Assembly (NCBI RefSeq): GCF_034353875.1
Contig: NZ_CP133784.1
Location: 1,984,001-2,048,000, forward strand
DNA length: 64,000 nt
Direction of reading: 5' to 3'
Origin: Pseudomonas sp. MH9.2
GTDB taxonomy: Bacteria > Pseudomonadota > Gammaproteobacteria > Pseudomonadales > Pseudomonadaceae
A program made the position numbers and the translations under genes. A model generated the notes under the pieces. It did no database searches. It saw only the letters and a program-made list of their open reading frames with translations, and had not been told where the DNA came from. This document shows, one piece after another, positions 1 through 8,853 of this stretch. Within the stretch, counting starts at the first letter, position 1; the number at the start of each line of letters is the position of its first letter.

Positions 1-814
1 TGGCCGCCAGCGACAAGGCATCAGGCACCTTGACCATCGCGTCGATCACCTTGGGCAGGAACGAGGCTTCCACCCTGGGCCGGCCAATGCCTTCGATCCG
101 CGAGCCGCAGTCCAGGCGCAAGCTCGCGTCACCGCTCCGGTAATAGTCAAAGAACACTGACCGCTCGGCATCAGCGCACAACACCCGCGTGCAGTGCTGG
201 CGATAGCGCACGTAGCGCCCCAGCGTCGCGGTGGTGCCCCCTGTGCCAGGACTTGATATCAACCAGCTGGGTTCGGGGTAACGCTCGAAGCGCAGCTGCT
301 GGAAGATCGACTCGGCGATGTTGTTATTCGCCCGCCAGTCGGTGGCTCGTTCAGCATAGGTGAACTGATCCATGAAGTGCCCGCCGCTTTCATGGGCCAG
401 ACGCTCGGACTCGGCATAGATCTGCGTCGGGTCCTGCACCAAGTGGCTTTTGCCCCCATAAAAGGCAATTTGCGCGATCTTTTCCTGGGACGTGCTAGCG
501 GGCATGACCGCAATGAACGGCAAACCCAGCAAGCGCGCAAAGTAGGCCTCGGAAATCGCCGTGGAACCGCTGGACGCTTCGATCACCGGGGCCCCGGCTT
601 TAAGCCAGCCATTGCACAACGCATACAGGAACAGCGAACGCGCCAAGCGATGCTTGAGGCTGCCGGTCGGGTGACTGGACTCGTCCTTGAAGTACAGTTC
701 GATGCCGGGCAAGCCGGGCAATTCCACAGGGATCAAATGGGTGTCGGCGCTGCGCTGAAAATCCGCTTCGATAATGCGGATCGCTTCACGGGCCCAGTGA
801 CGGTTATCGCTCAT
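1..814 (-). CDS. PLP-dependent cysteine synthase family protein (3' end missing)
   Basis: This gene runs off the left edge; about 271 residues are visible. It belongs to the fold-type II PLP enzymes that include cysteine synthase and cystathionine beta-synthase. The PLP lysine is probably Lys54 in the stretch [11 protein letters not shown], followed by the phosphate and substrate loop SSGSTA and a glycine-rich loop SSPGTGGTT near residue 195. The start is the ATG at 814, which begins MSDNRHW. The gene is divergent from nhaA. The exact reaction (sulfhydrylase, desulfhydrase or lyase) cannot be read from the sequence, and the C-terminus is not in the window. Confidence 0.85.
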   Translation of the reverse strand, partial: MSDNRHWAREAIRIIEADFQRSADTHLIPVELPGLPGIELYFKDESSHPTGSLKHRLARSLFLYALCNGWLKAGAPVIEASSGSTAISEAYFARLLGLPFIAVMPASTSQEKIAQIAFYGGKSHLVQDPTQIYAESERLAHESGGHFMDQFTYAERATDWRANNNIAESIFQQLRFERYPEPSWLISSPGTGGTTATLGRYVRYRQHCTRVLCADAERSVFFDYYRSGDASLRLDCGSRIEGIGRPRVEASFLPKVIDAMVKVPDALSLAA

Positions 815-1001
815 TATCAGGTTCTCTTTGAGTCAAACATGTTCAAGGGCACAACAACACGTTACACCCTGAGCCGCAGAGTAAAAGAAGTGGCTGCAGG
901 CTGACTCACAACCAGAATCCGGACACCAATTCTAAGAAAGTTCCCACAAGTGCAACAGGTACAGTCGCGACGCAATTAGTTACATAACTGCTAGGCTTTT
1001 T

Positions 1002-1031
1002 TTGACTTCTACTCGCACGCACACATATATA
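1002..1031 (+). promoter_or_regulatory. candidate sigma-70 promoter for nhaA
   Basis: TTGACT (1002-1007) and TATATA (1026-1031) are separated by 18 bases, about 85 bases ahead of the nhaA start. The surrounding 815-1115 gap between the two divergent genes is AT-rich and shows no coding potential. This is pattern recognition only; no operator was recognised. Confidence 0.45.
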
Positions 1032-1115
1032 ACAAAAAAGAATATAACTTTTGTTTTAACAACTAACGGTAAGGGTTAGGGTGTCAGTCCTTTTGAACCA
1101 TCATGGAGAGTGACC

Positions 1116-2297
1116 TTGCCTCTGCGTAGCACATTCACGCGTTTCTTTCAGATGGAAGCGGCCAGCGGCCTGTTACTGATCGCTGCGGCAGCGCTGGCCC
1201 TGATCATCAACAATTCACCCTTGGCCTGGTTGTACAACGGCCTGCTAGACGTACCCGTGGTTGCACAGGTCGGCGCACTGAAAATCGCCAAGCCTCTGCT
1301 GCTGTGGATCAACGACGGGCTGATGGCCCTATTCTTCCTGCTGATCGGGCTTGAGGTCAAACGCGAGGTACTGGAAGGCCATCTGTCCAAAGCATCGCAA
1401 ATTGTCCTGCCGGGTGCAGCAGCAATCGGCGGCATGGTGGTCCCCGCCCTGATTTTCTGGGCCCTGAACAAGGACGATCCCTCAGCGCTCAGCGGGTGGG
1501 CAATCCCGATGGCCACCGACATCGCTTTCGCCCTGGGCGTGCTGGCGTTACTCGGCAAACGGGTGCCGGTATCGCTCAAGCTGTTCCTGATGACCCTGGC
1601 GATCATCGACGACCTGGGGGCGATCATCGTGATCGCGCTGTTTTACTCCGGCGAAATGTCGAGTTTGTCGCTGATGTTGGCAGCGCTGTCCATCGTCGCC
1701 TTGATTGCGATGAACAGATTGGGGGTGATCAAGCTCGGACCGTATCTGATTATCGGATTGCTGCTCTGGGTCTGCGTACTCAAAAGCGGCGTGCACGCGA
1801 CATTGGCCGGTGTGGTGCTGGCTTTCTGCATCCCGTTGCGAACCAAAAATGCAGAGTCCTCGCCGCTGCTGACCCTGGAGCATGCGCTGCACCCGTGGGT
1901 CGCCTTTGGCATCCTCCCGCTCTTCGCGTTCGCCAATGCGGGCTTACCGCTCAGCGGCGTGACACTCGAGAGTTTCACTCATCACGTGCCAATGGGCATC
2001 GCTGCGGGCCTGTTGCTGGGCAAGACGCTGGGCGTGTTCGGCCTGACCTGGCTGGCGGTGAAAACCAGCATGGCCACGCTGCCGACCGGGGCGAACTGGG
2101 GGCAAGTGTTCGGCGTGTCGATTCTGTGCGGGATAGGCTTCACCATGAGTCTGTTTGTAGGCTCCCTGGCGTTCGTACCCGGCGCCAGCGAATACGCCGG
2201 CATGGACCGCATGGGCATCCTCACCGGCTCGATTCTCGCCGCGTTGATCGGTTACGCGATAACCGCCATGGCCAGTGGTAAAAACCATAAGGCCTGA
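1116..2297 (+). CDS. nhaA: Na+/H+ antiporter NhaA
   Basis: NhaA is an inner-membrane antiporter that exports Na+ in exchange for H+ and supports pH and salt homeostasis. The protein is about 393 residues with roughly a dozen hydrophobic helices, the usual length. The family signature [15 protein letters not shown] is present, as is the [10 protein letters not shown] motif carrying the paired aspartates that bind the ion. An in-frame GTG at 1110 lies only one base after the GGAG at 1105-1108, whereas the TTG at 1116 is seven bases downstream of it. The TTG start, giving [11 protein letters not shown], is therefore preferred. It is monocistronic and ends at a shared terminator. Confidence 0.95.
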   Translation: MPLRSTFTRFFQMEAASGLLLIAAAALALIINNSPLAWLYNGLLDVPVVAQVGALKIAKPLLLWINDGLMALFFLLIGLEVKREVLEGHLSKASQIVLPGAAAIGGMVVPALIFWALNKDDPSALSGWAIPMATDIAFALGVLALLGKRVPVSLKLFLMTLAIIDDLGAIIVIALFYSGEMSSLSLMLAALSIVALIAMNRLGVIKLGPYLIIGLLLWVCVLKSGVHATLAGVVLAFCIPLRTKNAESSPLLTLEHALHPWVAFGILPLFAFANAGLPLSGVTLESFTHHVPMGIAAGLLLGKTLGVFGLTWLAVKTSMATLPTGANWGQVFGVSILCGIGFTMSLFVGSLAFVPGASEYAGMDRMGILTGSILAALIGYAITAMASGKNHKA

Positions 2298-2317
2298 TAC
2301 CTGGCGTTCACCCGCTC

Positions 2318-2354
2318 AAAAAAAGACCCCGGCCAATAGCCGGGGTCTTTTTTA
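2318..2354. terminator. bidirectional intrinsic terminator
   Basis: An A-run leads into the stem AAGACCCCGGC, the loop CAATA and the stem GCCGGGGTCTT, followed by a T-run. It lies between the convergent nhaA and lipoprotein genes and should stop both transcripts. Confidence 0.9.
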
Positions 2355-2378
2355 TGGGTAACGTAAACGCTTTAACGC

Positions 2379-2843
2379 TTAGTGAGAAACACGGCTCGTG
2401 CCATTCACGCTCATGATGCGTACGCGCTCGCCGACCCGGAAAATTTCGTTTTCAGCAACTGCCTGCACATAGGCGCGCATGGTGCCGTCATCTTCGCGTA
2501 CGGTAATTTCCACACCTTGCGTACGAGTCAGCCCCTCTTCCGAGGCAGCACCCAACATACCACCGGCTACCGCGCCAATGACTGCCGTGATAATACTGCC
2601 GCGACCACCACCGACCGCGCTACCCGCCACACCGCCGACGACTGCGCCAGCACCTGCGCCGATTGGGGTTTTGGTGCCTTCAATTTTCACCGGACGCAGC
2701 GATTCGATGGTGCCCATACGTACGGTCTGTACTGTTCGGGCCTCATCGCGAGAGTAGGAATCCCCGGTCAGACTTGAGGAACAGCCGCCCAGTGTCAATG
2801 CCAAGGCAGAGACCGAAGCAACCAGCAGAACAGACTTACGCAT
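2379..2843 (-). CDS. glycine-zipper outer membrane lipoprotein, SlyB/Pcp-like
   Basis: This is a 154-residue lipoprotein precursor. It has an N-terminal signal and the lipobox LGGC with Cys21 as the lipidation site. Residues about 60-105 form a glycine-zipper two-helix segment (GAGAGAVVGGVAGSAVGG and a second G-rich stretch), the hallmark of the SlyB/Pcp (17 kDa antigen) family. The start is the ATG at 2843, behind a GGAG. The family is thought to stabilise the outer membrane under stress. The gene is convergent with nhaA. Confidence 0.88.
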   Translation of the reverse strand: MRKSVLLVASVSALALTLGGCSSSLTGDSYSRDEARTVQTVRMGTIESLRPVKIEGTKTPIGAGAGAVVGGVAGSAVGGGRGSIITAVIGAVAGGMLGAASEEGLTRTQGVEITVREDDGTMRAYVQAVAENEIFRVGERVRIMSVNGTSRVSH

Positions 2844-3016
2844 AAGATCATCTCCAAAAGGACAGATAGCCATTAGACTCCGCGACAAGAACGCTGTCAC
2901 GACCCCGCAGAGAGAAATTTACTTTCATTCAGCGGAAATACAGTAACGCGTTGTTCCTGATTGATAGACGGCTGTGCTGACATTTAATTCAACGTACTAC
3001 CGCGAGAAAGGATGTT

Positions 3017-3283
3017 ATGGACTATTTCATCATTGCAGTCGCCACCGTGTCCGCCCTGTACTTCCATTGGTGGCTGCACAGACGGATCAAGCGCTGGATG
3101 GATCGCGACCTGGCGTTATCACTGGCGGGCAGTGATCCCGAAAAGAGGACGTTCATGCTGCAGCGCCTGGAACAGGCGCAGCAGCAGAAAATCAAACGCC
3201 GCGATTTAGCCGCTTGGCTGCAAGCGGCTGCCGGGCAGGCTCCAGAGGTCCAGGCAGCGCAGAAAACGCCGCAAGGCGATTAA
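3017..3283 (+). CDS. conserved hypothetical small membrane-anchored protein
   Basis: This 88-residue protein begins with a hydrophobic segment (residues 2-17), then a basic patch with the sequence [11 protein letters not shown], then a charged helix rich in Gln and Lys. It looks like a single-pass anchor with a cytoplasmic helical tail. A GAAAGGA lies just ahead of the ATG. The last four bases overlap the end of the convergent pdxH. No function is recognised; its position next to pdxH resembles a small gene at the same place in other pseudomonads. Confidence 0.8.
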   Translation: MDYFIIAVATVSALYFHWWLHRRIKRWMDRDLALSLAGSDPEKRTFMLQRLEQAQQQKIKRRDLAAWLQAAAGQAPEVQAAQKTPQGD

Positions 3284-3927
3284 GGGGCCAGCCGCTCGCG
3301 AATCCACTGCTGGTTATCCAGACGATAATTCAGGCGGTCATGCAGACGGTTTGAACGACCTTGCCAGAACTCGATTCGTTCGGGTAACAAGCGATAGCCA
3401 CCCCAATGTTCGGGGCAATGCGGCTGACTGTCGCTGAAGCGTTGTTCGGTGATTTTGAGCAACGCTTCAAGCTCGGCGCGGTCAGCAATGACCCGGCTTT
3501 GCGGGGATGCCCAGGCGCCCAGACGACTGCCCAGCGGGCGGACCTGAAAGTAAGCGTCCGAGTCTTCAGGGCTGACCTTGACCACTCGTCCCTCGATCCG
3601 GACCTGTCGCTCCAGAGTCGGCCAGAAAAACGTCATCGCGCCAAAAGGACGCGCTGCCAATTGCTGGCCTTTATCACTGTCGTAATTAGTGAAGAAGGTA
3701 AAGCCCAGCTCATCCAGCCCCTTGAGCAACAGAATCCGGCAATGCGGTCGCCCGTCTTCATCGACAGTGGCCACGGTCATGGCGTTGGCTTCTACCGGCG
3801 CCTGCTCGGTTTTCACCGCCTCGTCGAACCATTGGCGGAACAAGGTAAAGGGTTCGTCCGGCGCCAGGGCCTCGGTCAAACCATCACGGACATACTCACG
3901 GCGCATATCGGCCAACGCTCGGGTCAT
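3280..3927 (-). CDS. pdxH: pyridoxamine/pyridoxine 5'-phosphate oxidase PdxH
   Basis: PdxH oxidises pyridoxine or pyridoxamine 5'-phosphate to pyridoxal 5'-phosphate with FMN and oxygen, the last step of vitamin B6 synthesis and salvage. The 215-residue protein has the split-barrel FMN fold with the conserved RILLLKGLD strand, the [10 protein letters not shown] loop, and the C-terminal signature starting at [16 protein letters not shown] with the final RLHDRL. The start [12 protein letters not shown] fits family N-termini better than the ATG nine bases upstream. Its 3' end overlaps the convergent gene by four bases. Confidence 0.95.
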   Translation of the reverse strand: MTRALADMRREYVRDGLTEALAPDEPFTLFRQWFDEAVKTEQAPVEANAMTVATVDEDGRPHCRILLLKGLDELGFTFFTNYDSDKGQQLAARPFGAMTFFWPTLERQVRIEGRVVKVSPEDSDAYFQVRPLGSRLGAWASPQSRVIADRAELEALLKITEQRFSDSQPHCPEHWGGYRLLPERIEFWQGRSNRLHDRLNYRLDNQQWIRERLAP

Positions 3928-3969
3928 GACGTGCATCCTCGCTGAAAACCCCGGGACTCGGGGCTTACC

Positions 3970-5010
3970 TTAATTGGACTTGGCTTGGTCAGGGACTGGC
4001 TCAACTTTCTTCGCCGGTGCTGCAGCCTTGGTCGGAGCGACCTTGGTCGGGGCAGCCTTTTTAGCGGGTGCGGCTTTTTTCGTGGTCGATGCTTTCTTAG
4101 TACCTTTCTTCGCCAGCACGGCCTTCTTGGCGGGCGTAGCCGCTTTGACGTCAGGTGCCACAGGCATCACAGGTTTAGCCGCGACCAGAATTGGAGCAGG
4201 CGCCGGCATATTATATTTGCTGAGCAAGGCCAGCATGGTGACCCGTGGCGTCATGACGATCTCGACCCGACGGTTCAACGAACGGCCTTCGTTACTGTCG
4301 TTAGCCGCTCGCGGCATTAACGCCCCCATACCACGCAGGTTCAAACGATCACGTTCCAGACCACTGAGACGGAAAATCGCTGCCACTGACTGGGCACGGT
4401 CCTGGGTCAACTTCTGATTATCAGGGTCGGCGCCGATGCTGTCTGAATGGCCCAGTACGAGCACTGCAGTTTTCGGGTCGCTTTCAACTATTTTGGCCAG
4501 GCGAGTAATAGGGCCCAAGCTCACCGGCAGCAACATGATCGGGCGTTTTGGGTTGAACGAACTGTCCGCCGGAGCGGTAATCACCAGCACGTTCTCATGG
4601 CGTTCAAGTTCGAAGGGGCTATCTTTGATGGCCAGACGCAAGCGCGGCTCATAATCATCAAGCCAGGCCTGGGTAATTTTCGGGTCAGGCATCGGGATTG
4701 CAGCCACGGCCGGGGAGGCCTTCACCTCGTCCTTTTTAGCCCCGAACGGCCACCACCAATGGCTATCGGAATCGGCCCTGGCGACAACCGGCGCGGGCTT
4801 GGCATCAGGTTTAACTACCGCAACTTCGGGTTTTGGCGCTATGGGTACGGCCGCTTTGGGTGCGGCAGTTTTATCAGGGCCAGACTGGGCAACCTTGTCG
4901 GCCCCAAAGGACCACCAATGGCCGCCCTCTGCGGAATCATTCTGGGGAGTTTGAGCGCAGCCGGTAATAGCCAGGCACAAAGCAAAGGCGACACTTTTGT
5001 TAGATGACAT
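3970..5010 (-). CDS. OmpA-family lipoprotein with Lys/Ala/Pro-rich tail
   Basis: This is a 346-residue envelope protein. Its signal peptide ends in the lipobox AITGC (Cys18). Residues about 35-115 contain two WW-(S/P)-FGA repeats in low-complexity Ala/Pro/Lys sequence. Residues about 130-255 form an OmpA-like peptidoglycan-binding domain, with the motif GHSDSIG and the closing NRRVEI. The last 70 residues are a run of PAKKA-like repeats resembling histone H1 or AlgP tails. It probably links the outer membrane to peptidoglycan; the basic tail is unusual for a periplasmic protein. Function beyond anchoring is not clear. Confidence 0.85.
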   Translation of the reverse strand: MSSNKSVAFALCLAITGCAQTPQNDSAEGGHWWSFGADKVAQSGPDKTAAPKAAVPIAPKPEVAVVKPDAKPAPVVARADSDSHWWWPFGAKKDEVKASPAVAAIPMPDPKITQAWLDDYEPRLRLAIKDSPFELERHENVLVITAPADSSFNPKRPIMLLPVSLGPITRLAKIVESDPKTAVLVLGHSDSIGADPDNQKLTQDRAQSVAAIFRLSGLERDRLNLRGMGALMPRAANDSNEGRSLNRRVEIVMTPRVTMLALLSKYNMPAPAPILVAAKPVMPVAPDVKAATPAKKAVLAKKGTKKASTTKKAAPAKKAAPTKVAPTKAAAPAKKVEPVPDQAKSN

Positions 5011-5132
5011 TGTTGACCCACAAAAATAATTAAGCAGTAATCGGGCTTGAAAGAAGCTCATTGAAACAATGCTCTGAAAGCAATCCGGCACTCAAGTTCC
5101 CTGAACGCGGCCTTAACAGACAGCCGGCCGGA

Positions 5133-6296
5133 CTATACACACTCGCCCAACACGCGCGCCAGCTTCTGTGCGCGTGGGTCCATCAAGACATAAGGGCCGA
5201 GCGTATTGGTCACGAAACCGAAGGCGACCTCGCGCTCAGGGTCGGCAAAACCTACGGAACCGCCTGCGCCGGGATGGCCGAAGGCTTTAGGGCCCAGGCC
5301 AAACGTGGCATTCGGCACGTGCGGTTGATCAAGCATGCATCCCAGGCCGAAACGGGTCTGGGTCAGTAAGGTTTTGTCATGCCCGACGCTGTGTTCACGC
5401 GTCAACTCACCCAGCAGTTCGGCTTCCAGCAAACGACCATCAAGCAGGCCGCTGTAGAAACCCGCCAGACTGCGGGCATTGCCATGACCATTGGCGGCAG
5501 GTTGCTGCATGCGCCGCCATTCAGGTTTATTGGTGCTGGTCATGATCGACGGAGGATTGGTGAAGGCCCGTGCGGTCATGGACGTCGGTTCGCGCATGAC
5601 TGCGTGCAGCAGGCGCTGCGCAGCTTCATCACCTACGCTGCCCTTGCCACGAGCAATATAGGCGACACGGTGAAACTCTTCATCCGCCAGCCCGACATGA
5701 AAATCCAGCCCCAGGGGACGTGCAATACGGGCCACGATGGACTCTCCCGGACCACGCCCATCCGCACGGAGCAGCAACTCACCCACCAACCAACCATAGG
5801 TGATGGCGGCATAGCCATGACCATGACCGGGTGCCCACCAGGGCTCTTCCGCCGCGAGCGCATCCGTCATGGCTTGCCAGTCGTACAGCGCTTCGGCCGG
5901 CATGATGTAGCGCAGCGCTGGCAAACCCGCCTGATGGCAGAGGAACTGGCGCAACGTGATTTTCTCTTTGCCAGCGGCAGCAAACTCGGGCCAAAGCTTG
6001 GCCACAGGTTCGTCCAGACTCAGCTTGCCTTCGCCCACCAGTTGCAAAGCGGTGACCGCAGTGAATGTCTTGGTGCACGAAAACAGATTGGCGATGGTGT
6101 CGCTGTGCCACGCCTCAGCGCCATCCCTGTCGGCCGTGCCAGTCCAGAGGTCGAGCACGGTTTCCCCGCCGATCTGGATGCACAATGCACCCCCGCGCTC
6201 CTGGGGATCATCGAAGAGCGCAGCGAAGGCTTCACGCACTGCTTCGAATTTAAGCTCGAAATGACCCTGAATCTGCACCCGCTCGCTCCCAGACAA
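5133..6296 (-). CDS. serine hydrolase of the class C beta-lactamase/EstB family
   Basis: This is a 387-residue enzyme of the beta-lactamase-related serine hydrolases. The nucleophile motif SxxK is SCTK at residues 73-76. A likely catalytic tyrosine is Tyr162 in the context YAAITYGW, and the third motif is represented by HPGAGG near residue 340. There is no signal peptide, which points to a cytoplasmic esterase or lactonase rather than a secreted beta-lactamase. It lies alone between two minus-strand genes. The substrate cannot be predicted. Confidence 0.85.
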   Translation of the reverse strand: MSGSERVQIQGHFELKFEAVREAFAALFDDPQERGGALCIQIGGETVLDLWTGTADRDGAEAWHSDTIANLFSCTKTFTAVTALQLVGEGKLSLDEPVAKLWPEFAAAGKEKITLRQFLCHQAGLPALRYIMPAEALYDWQAMTDALAAEEPWWAPGHGHGYAAITYGWLVGELLLRADGRGPGESIVARIARPLGLDFHVGLADEEFHRVAYIARGKGSVGDEAAQRLLHAVMREPTSMTARAFTNPPSIMTSTNKPEWRRMQQPAANGHGNARSLAGFYSGLLDGRLLEAELLGELTREHSVGHDKTLLTQTRFGLGCMLDQPHVPNATFGLGPKAFGHPGAGGSVGFADPEREVAFGFVTNTLGPYVLMDPRAQKLARVLGECV

Positions 6297-6406
6297 CTAA
6301 TCTACAAAGTGGCGTGTATTGTTCCAGCGATTGAACGCTTTGGGAACAGACTCAGGCAAGAGGATGGCGATTAGCCGCTCGCAAGCAACGCCCTCCTCAT
6401 TGATCA

Positions 6407-8734
6407 CTATTGCTTGCCGCCATCGCCTTTATCGGACGCTGCCGGAGCCGAGTGTGTTTTGGCTTTTGCCGCAGCGCTGGCCCGAACCTCTTTCTTAAGG
6501 ACGTCGGCCACCTGCCCGTTGCTTTTGCGCACGGCCTCGACAAAGCCCTGAAACGGCACATCGGTGATGCCGACCAAGCCCACATGACCATTCTCACCAT
6601 CGAGCAAACGGCCCGTGACGGGCTGATCAAGGTACTGGAACCAGTGCACGCCGACGATTGAAGGCTCTGCCAACGCTTGCTTGAGGAAGTTGGCGTAAGC
6701 CGGACCGCGATCTTCTTCTTTGGCAACTTCCATCATGCCGCCCCAGAACGGACCGCGATCACGCGAGCCAAAATGGAATTCGCCAACCAGCACAGGCTTG
6801 CCCAGTTCGCGCAACTGGGCGAAGTCATAACCGTCTTGAGGTTTTGGCGTGTAGAAGTTGAAGCTCAGCACGTCGCAATACTCGGCGCAAGACGCCACAG
6901 CTTCTGGAGTGCTGACGCCAAAACGCCCGCCCAATAACAGGTGATTGGGCGCGTGCCATTTCAACGCATCGGAAATGGTCTTGAAGTACGTGTCGGCGAA
7001 TACGCGCTGGAAGTATTTGAAGTCAGCTTCTATCTCGGGGTGTTCCGCGCTCGGCAGCGGTGGCTCGAACCCTGGGTCTTCCATCAGTTCCCAAGCGGGC
7101 AGTTCAACACCCCAGGCTTTGGACAGGCCCTGCTGATTGCGGTACTTGTCGCGCAACTGCTTGAGAAATGCCCGTTTGGCCGGAGCATCGGTGGTCATTT
7201 TCAAGGTGCCGTACGCTAAGGCGTAGCGCGATTTCGGGTCATCGCCGGGGCCCGCCCAGGCCAGTTCATTGTCGGCAAAATAGCCCACCAGCCACGGATC
7301 ATCGCGATGATCCCGAGCGGCGATGGCCACGGCACGCTCGGTGGCCATGGCGAAACGTGGATCGAACGGATCCGGCATGCCACCCCACCAGTCCTTGCCC
7401 GTGCTGATGCTGCTGTAATCGCCGACGATGGACAGCGGCAAGGTATACGGCACGCGTTCATTCACGCCCAGTTCCGGAGCACTCCAGTTGCCAATCGTGT
7501 TAAAGCCCCAGGCTTGCAGACGATCCAGCGTGTGGTGGGTCCAGCGTTTGGCGTCGACGGCAGGCGAGGCGCAATCAGCAGGGGTCGCTGCGGCCACCGG
7601 CTGATCCGGCGCAATCGCGTCGGCCTTGACGCATTTTTCCTGGCCATACGTGCGGTGCAGGTTAGCGCCATAGAAATCGAACCAACGGCCGTGATTGAAA
7701 CTGCGGTCCTTGTTCGCACCTGTGTTCTTGCGGTTGTCGGCCTTGCCATAAAACACGGCCAGGGGATCGGTATCTGCCGGCAAGCTCGAGAACATCCGCT
7801 CCCGACCTTCAACATAGGTCCGGCTGTCTTCCGCCGTCACGGCGTTCACACCCAGGGAGTAGAACGGATGACCTTCAGGGGTGACCAGGTACCAGCGCCC
7901 GTCGAGTTTCTCGGTGCGGAAGAAGCCCTTGGCCTCAAAGACCGGACCACCGAGCCAACCGCCAAACGGGTCCTGCTTGGGCCGATCGGCCAGCCAGGTC
8001 TTGAGCTGCTGCTGTTCCTTGACCGATGAGGCTTTCAGTTGCTCATCGCTGACAATTTTTTCCGGCCATTTGGCCCGGGTGAACTGACCATAGGCATCGA
8101 CGATATTGTCGTAGGCCGCTTTCTGAACCGCATTACCTTCCTGCACACCGAAACGCTCGAGCAGGATGCTTTGTGCAACATTGGGCTGGCTCATTGCTAC
8201 GGTGACCGAGACCACTTTGCTGCGATCCAACTCACCCGTGGCGCTGGCCAAGAGCACGCGCTGCCCTTCGTAAGTCCACGGCATCGGTGGTCCGGCACGC
8301 ATGCCCTGACTCAGGGGCGAGCTGGTTTGCAGGGGGATGAACAAGGTCTGAGCAGGTCCTGCGGGCAAATCGACACGACTGGTGATCACTTTGCCATCAG
8401 CGCTTTGAATCCGCACATCAAGGGTCAGCGCCCAATCCATGGCGTTCTGGATACGCAGCGTCATGGCGCTGTCGCCGGACCAATCCCACACGCCGGTCTG
8501 TGGTGTCAGACTCAGGCTGGGACGAGCCACTGGATTGAAGGTAACCCGGCGCAATACTTCGCCTTCGGCCGTCTGCTCAGCGTTGGATTGCGGCAGGCTG
8601 GCATCCTGCGTCGCAACCTGAACCACATCGGCGGGACGAACGAAGTTGAATAACGTCTGTTGTCCATCCGTAGCCGCCAACAGCGGACCGGAACACAACA
8701 GCGCAAAAACCGTGGACAGCGAACGGCGAATCAT
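6407..8734 (-). CDS. secreted GH50-like (beta-agarase family) glycoside hydrolase
   Basis: The start at 8734 (AGGAG ten bases upstream) gives 775 residues with a Sec signal peptide ending near LLAA. The C-terminal two thirds form a TIM-barrel glycosidase. The putative acid/base is Glu490 in YFADNELAW and the putative nucleophile is Glu652 in VGEFHFG, a pair that resembles GH50 beta-agarases. The N-terminal 250 residues look like a carbohydrate-binding beta-sandwich. It may act on a galactan or on another polysaccharide such as an exopolysaccharide. No transporter or sugar-catabolism genes lie nearby. Family placement is from motif memory. Confidence 0.75.
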   Translation of the reverse strand: MIRRSLSTVFALLCSGPLLAATDGQQTLFNFVRPADVVQVATQDASLPQSNAEQTAEGEVLRRVTFNPVARPSLSLTPQTGVWDWSGDSAMTLRIQNAMDWALTLDVRIQSADGKVITSRVDLPAGPAQTLFIPLQTSSPLSQGMRAGPPMPWTYEGQRVLLASATGELDRSKVVSVTVAMSQPNVAQSILLERFGVQEGNAVQKAAYDNIVDAYGQFTRAKWPEKIVSDEQLKASSVKEQQQLKTWLADRPKQDPFGGWLGGPVFEAKGFFRTEKLDGRWYLVTPEGHPFYSLGVNAVTAEDSRTYVEGRERMFSSLPADTDPLAVFYGKADNRKNTGANKDRSFNHGRWFDFYGANLHRTYGQEKCVKADAIAPDQPVAAATPADCASPAVDAKRWTHHTLDRLQAWGFNTIGNWSAPELGVNERVPYTLPLSIVGDYSSISTGKDWWGGMPDPFDPRFAMATERAVAIAARDHRDDPWLVGYFADNELAWAGPGDDPKSRYALAYGTLKMTTDAPAKRAFLKQLRDKYRNQQGLSKAWGVELPAWELMEDPGFEPPLPSAEHPEIEADFKYFQRVFADTYFKTISDALKWHAPNHLLLGGRFGVSTPEAVASCAEYCDVLSFNFYTPKPQDGYDFAQLRELGKPVLVGEFHFGSRDRGPFWGGMMEVAKEEDRGPAYANFLKQALAEPSIVGVHWFQYLDQPVTGRLLDGENGHVGLVGITDVPFQGFVEAVRKSNGQVADVLKKEVRASAAAKAKTHSAPAASDKGDGGKQ

Positions 8735-8853
8735 TTGATTAAGTGCTCCTAAACGACCCGTTGATGGCCAGACTTCAGAGTGACAAACAACGTGGCAAAC
8801 ATGGACCGGACCGGGATAAGACCCGATCCGGTGCAAATGATGCCCAACAGCTG

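Noticed and set aside
5379..6374. 331-codon plus-strand frame opposite the serine hydrolase
   Set aside because: The hydrolase has all catalytic motifs; the opposing frame has none.
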